A stretch of DNA of 22,343 nt from MHLP01 sp043736515 (GTDB lineage: Bacteria; Patescibacteriota; Minisyncoccia; Phycocordibacterales; UBA6899): assembly GCA_043736515.1 (NCBI GenBank), contig JAYTCK010000039.1, positions 1-22,343 of the forward strand. The letters run 5' to 3'. Each line of letters begins with the position of its first letter. The stretch's first letter is position 1. The notes below the pieces were generated by a model that worked only from the letters and a program-made list of their open reading frames with translations, made no database searches and was not told the DNA's origin. Shown one piece after another: positions 19,746-22,343 of this stretch. Position numbers and translations under genes: made by a program.

Positions 19746-20273
19746 ATGACAATTCACGAGCAAAAAAAAGAAGGCCTCCCTACTGCAACAGCTGATTCTG
19801 CTGCTGAGGTAGGATACATCACCCTCAAAGAGGCGAGTGAGCGTTTTGGATATGCTCCCGACTATATTGGCCAACTTATCCGGAAGGGAAAAATTGAGGG
19901 AAAACAGGTATATGCCAATGTTGCATGGGTGACGACCGATGAAGCAATGGAGGCATACAAAACGGAAGCTGGAGAAAAACGAGCAACCAAAGCGGAAACA
20001 CCATCATCCAAATTTTCATTTGCTGTATTTGTTTTGGAATTATGCCCAAAACTTTTCTCGCCTAAAATGACACAGGTGCTTACGATTTTTCTTGGCCTTA
20101 TTGCTATGATCCTCGTGCTCTCTCTGATTGTAGCCTTTTATCTGATCTCCGTAGCCTTTGACCGCTCTCTGTCAGATCGCGCAACCGAGCGATTGGAAAT
20201 AAATGTAAAAAAGGGAGCTCTGGCTCCTCTGCCTCACATGTCTTATCAGAGTAATGCTCCTTTCCGTATATGA
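19746..20273 (+). CDS. Membrane-anchored helix-turn-helix protein
   Basis: 175 residues from ATG 19746 (an in-frame ATG at 19710 adds 12 unlikely residues). An N-terminal excisionase/MerR-type HTH (~22-70; YITLKEASERFGYAPDYIGQLIRKGKIEGKQVYANVAWVTTDEAMEAY) should bind DNA or detect a partner in the cytoplasm. A linker is followed by a strong TM helix (~108-134, VLTIFLGLIAMILVLSLIVAFYLIS) and a short external tail. A DNA-binding domain tied to the membrane suggests a one-component regulator or DNA-membrane tether. Its TGA overlaps the next ATG (ATGA, 20270-20273), so the two are translationally coupled. Upstream lies the DnaA-box/iteron region. Confidence 0.75.
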   Translation: MTIHEQKKEGLPTATADSAAEVGYITLKEASERFGYAPDYIGQLIRKGKIEGKQVYANVAWVTTDEAMEAYKTEAGEKRATKAETPSSKFSFAVFVLELCPKLFSPKMTQVLTIFLGLIAMILVLSLIVAFYLISVAFDRSLSDRATERLEINVKKGALAPLPHMSYQSNAPFRI

Positions 20274-22075
20274 AGAGCATCCACTCGACATCGGTGGTGA
20301 GACTTACGGCTGTACCAAAACGCACCGCTCATCAGGTTATACTTACAAAACCCACAGTCGGGGTTGTTAGCAAGTTGGCCACTGTCCGAGTATCGAAGAC
20401 TCACGTACCTTCGCCTGCTCGTCATGCGTTTAAAAAAAGTTCCCATCAAGCACTCACCGCATCACTTGGAATGACACTCGCAACAGGAATGCTTGGAAAA
20501 CTTGCGACAGTGCTTCTCGTTCCGATGTTATTTTTGCAGCCGCTTTTACCCCTATATGCTGCAGACGAAAGTGTCGCTCCTCCCGAAGCTGTAGTGGAGA
20601 GTACACCCGTAATCACGGAAGTCCCTCCACCTACACCCGAACCTTCTTTGCCGGTGGAAACACCGAGCGATGGAGAAGCCGCTCTGGTTGCTCCCGTCAT
20701 CGAGGAGATTGTTGATGAAGCTGTGCTCGAGGAATCATCACAACCATCAGATGGAGATGTGCCAACTGGTGATGCTGAGAAAGTTGCCAACGAGACAGAG
20801 GAAGAAATTGTTTTGGGCGAAGCGACAACAACCCCTGAAGCAGAAGTGGTAACGCCCGAGCCTACAATGGGCGGGAGTGCGACTCCGAGTGATACGAGCA
20901 CCTCAACCGAAGTCTCTGTGGGCATTATTACTGATGAAGAGGGAGAAGTACCAGCTGAGGAAATAGCAGAAGAACTCACCGAAGAGGTTGTCGCTCCAGA
21001 AATCGCTCCAAGTCAAGAAGATGTAGCCCAGGCTGCACGCGAGAGAGAGGCGGCAGAGCTGGCAGCTGAGACGGCACGACAGGAGGCCGCTCGCCTCGCC
21101 ATGCGTAAAGAAATCGAAGCGGAGGTCACCAAGGGCTGCCTTACGATTGATGATGTTGGGTACTATTGTTTGAAAAATTTTGAAGGAAGCGAGTCGTCAG
21201 TCGGAACAACAACGAAAATTACGAGCATTCAATCACTACAGGATCCGAGCGGTAGTGATAAGGAAATTTTTATTTCAAAAGACGGTACCTCAATTCAGAT
21301 AACACACAATACCTGGGACGATACATTTCCTGCGATGGATGTAACGGGCAAGTCTCTGGTATGGCAGGGGATGACTGAGGGACGCTGGCAGATATTTTTT
21401 GCAGACCTGTCTGCGCTCGCAGATGTTTCAGTCGTGTCCCCAGTTATTGTGCAAGTGACACACTCTGCTGAAAGTAATTTTAATCCGCGTGTCGACGGCA
21501 ACACCGTTGTGTGGCAGGGATGGGTAAGCGGCAATTGGGAAATATTTCTTGCCGACCATCTCTCACCTTCGTCGTACTATCCTGATGGCGAAGAAGACAT
21601 TCTCCCGTCAGAAAACCGCCGTCTGGGTATAAATGGCGAGTGGCATGTCGCACGTCTTTCGGAAAATGACACGCACGATATGTTTCCCGCAATCTCCGGT
21701 GGGCTCGTCACGTGGCAGTCTTTTCAGAATGAGTCATGGAATGTCTATGCCTACAACATGAAAACAGGTGAGTCTACTCAGCTTTCGCAAGCCGGAGTAA
21801 AAAGTGAAAATCCACGCTTTGCCGTGACGTGGGATGAGCGCGATGCAAATGGTAATACCCGCATGGTGGGCTATGACATTGCATCAGGAAAAACTATTGA
21901 TCTCACCGATGCTGCCCGACAGTCTCCCAATTCTGGAAATCCCTATCAACCTGAGAACATACCAGTCTCCGGACAGAATCAGGCCGCACTCCCACCAAGT
22001 GTGGGAAGTGGAACCAGTACACCCATGCGTGCGGACGGTGACGAGGATGGGGGAACTAACGGACTCGAAATATGA
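20270..22075 (+). CDS. Large exported beta-propeller (TolB-like) surface protein
   Basis: 601 residues. A long basic N-region (1-60) precedes a hydrophobic export segment (~61-97) with likely cleavage after LYA/YAA near residue 98. An acidic Pro/Thr/Ser/Glu linker runs ~99-250. A short coiled coil (~251-287, AAREREAAELAAETARQEAARLAMRKEIEAE) and a Cys pair (C290, C300) follow. TolB-type beta-propeller blades span ~335-545, seen as three repeats around WQGMTEGRWQIFFADL (365), WQGWVSGNWEIFLAD (415) and WQSFQNESWNVYAYN (482). The C-terminal tail is Asn/Gly/Asp-rich. Probably a wall or surface binding protein. It overlaps both neighbours by ATGA, which suggests one coupled operon. The low blade count may mean that divergent blades were missed or that partners complete the propeller. 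Confidence 0.8.
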   Translation: MKSIHSTSVVRLTAVPKRTAHQVILTKPTVGVVSKLATVRVSKTHVPSPARHAFKKSSHQALTASLGMTLATGMLGKLATVLLVPMLFLQPLLPLYAADESVAPPEAVVESTPVITEVPPPTPEPSLPVETPSDGEAALVAPVIEEIVDEAVLEESSQPSDGDVPTGDAEKVANETEEEIVLGEATTTPEAEVVTPEPTMGGSATPSDTSTSTEVSVGIITDEEGEVPAEEIAEELTEEVVAPEIAPSQEDVAQAAREREAAELAAETARQEAARLAMRKEIEAEVTKGCLTIDDVGYYCLKNFEGSESSVGTTTKITSIQSLQDPSGSDKEIFISKDGTSIQITHNTWDDTFPAMDVTGKSLVWQGMTEGRWQIFFADLSALADVSVVSPVIVQVTHSAESNFNPRVDGNTVVWQGWVSGNWEIFLADHLSPSSYYPDGEEDILPSENRRLGINGEWHVARLSENDTHDMFPAISGGLVTWQSFQNESWNVYAYNMKTGESTQLSQAGVKSENPRFAVTWDERDANGNTRMVGYDIASGKTIDLTDAARQSPNSGNPYQPENIPVSGQNQAALPPSVGSGTSTPMRADGDEDGGTNGLEI

Positions 22076-22343
22076 TGAAGCACACCTGCCGCACAATCAA
22101 AAAACAATTGCGCATGATGCTTAAAAAGAGCGGAATGTTTTTTCTGACCGTGCTCACGATTTTTTACAGTCTCGGTGGGTTTGATCTGTACCTCGGGCTC
22201 ACGACACCGTTTGCGCCAAAGAAAGCAGATGCGGCATACACCGGCAAGCACCTCCGCACCGTCGAATTCGCACTTGGTGGTGGCGCCACAACGAACATGG
22301 CACAAACAGGTACAGATAATAATGGTGTTGCGCGGGCATCTGA
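22072..22343 (+). CDS. Exported protein, 3' end cut by the window
   Basis: The frame starts at ATG 22072, overlapping the propeller gene's TGA (ATGA, 22072-22075), and stays open to the last base. The 90 visible codons begin with a basic stretch (MMKHTCRTIKKQLRMMLKKS), a hydrophobic segment (GMFFLTVLTIFYSLGGFDLYLGL) and an Ala-rich probable cleavage region (KKADAA), then a Gly/Ala/Thr-rich mature start (EFALGGGATTNMAQTG). It is the third gene of the HTH-propeller operon. The function is unknown. Confidence 0.75.
   Translation, partial: MMKHTCRTIKKQLRMMLKKSGMFFLTVLTIFYSLGGFDLYLGLTTPFAPKKADAAYTGKHLRTVEFALGGGATTNMAQTGTDNNGVARAS

Noticed and set aside
20446..20979. 177-aa Ser/Thr-rich minus-strand ORF
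   Set aside because: It is the antisense shadow of the acidic Glu/Pro/Thr linker of the propeller protein.

Overview
The window looks like a chromosomal contig from a Patescibacteria/CPR bacterium, most likely Parcubacteria-like. This is inference from gene style, not from a marker gene. The genes are short and packed, and many are small secreted or membrane proteins of unknown function. One PG_binding_1 module is reused on four exported proteins. There is a MASE1 hybrid kinase, a single-RRM RNA-binding protein, and many promoters whose -10 box lies only 6-7 nt before the ATG (leaderless pattern). TGA is used as a normal stop. No rRNA, tRNA, CRISPR array, transposase or phage gene was recognised.

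Layout. 1-212 is a perfect fold-back inverted repeat at the contig edge, probably an assembly artefact, and it distorts the 5' end of a surface polysaccharide deacetylase (to 2145). 2366-4684 encodes a MASE1 hybrid histidine kinase followed by a tiny stand-alone DHp-like protein. 4712-5489 (minus) holds three small stress or membrane genes including a GlsB/YeaQ protein. 5667-9100 holds an M23 peptidase, a coiled-coil protein, an unknown protein, an lmo0937-type mini membrane protein, and two Fn3-like exported proteins (one also with PG_binding_1). 9346-12426 holds trhO (tRNA uridine hydroxylase), a STAS-like protein, a DedA protein divergent from an exported thermonuclease, a GC-rich hairpin island and a small unknown gene. 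12477-14768 (minus) holds a small unknown gene with its own strong promoter, then dinB and lexA as an SOS operon with a clear LexA box. 14884-16672 holds a small unknown gene, a nucleoside deoxyribosyltransferase-like protein, the RRM protein with a long leader, and a two-TM protein. 16738-18700 is a convergent pair: a His/Cys-rich exported protein facing a PG-anchored CHRD/SOD-like plus cupredoxin protein. 18832-19440 is a membrane protein of unknown function. 19441-19745 is a non-coding region with iteron-like repeats and DnaA-box matches. 19746-22343 is a tightly overlapped operon: a membrane-anchored HTH protein, a beta-propeller surface protein, and a truncated exported protein.

How the parts fit. 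Much of the window serves the cell surface: wall-bound hydrolase and deacetylase, Fn3 and propeller proteins, and copper-type proteins. Two regulatory points stand out. One is the lexA-dinB SOS operon, with the operator filling the core-promoter spacer. The other is the repeat-rich segment before the HTH/propeller operon, which carries consensus DnaA boxes and could be an origin or a DnaA-controlled promoter. The strongest candidates for something undescribed are the iteron/DnaA-box region with its membrane-HTH operon, the CHRD-cupredoxin plus His/Cys-rich pair, the stand-alone DHp protein, and the widespread leaderless promoter geometry.
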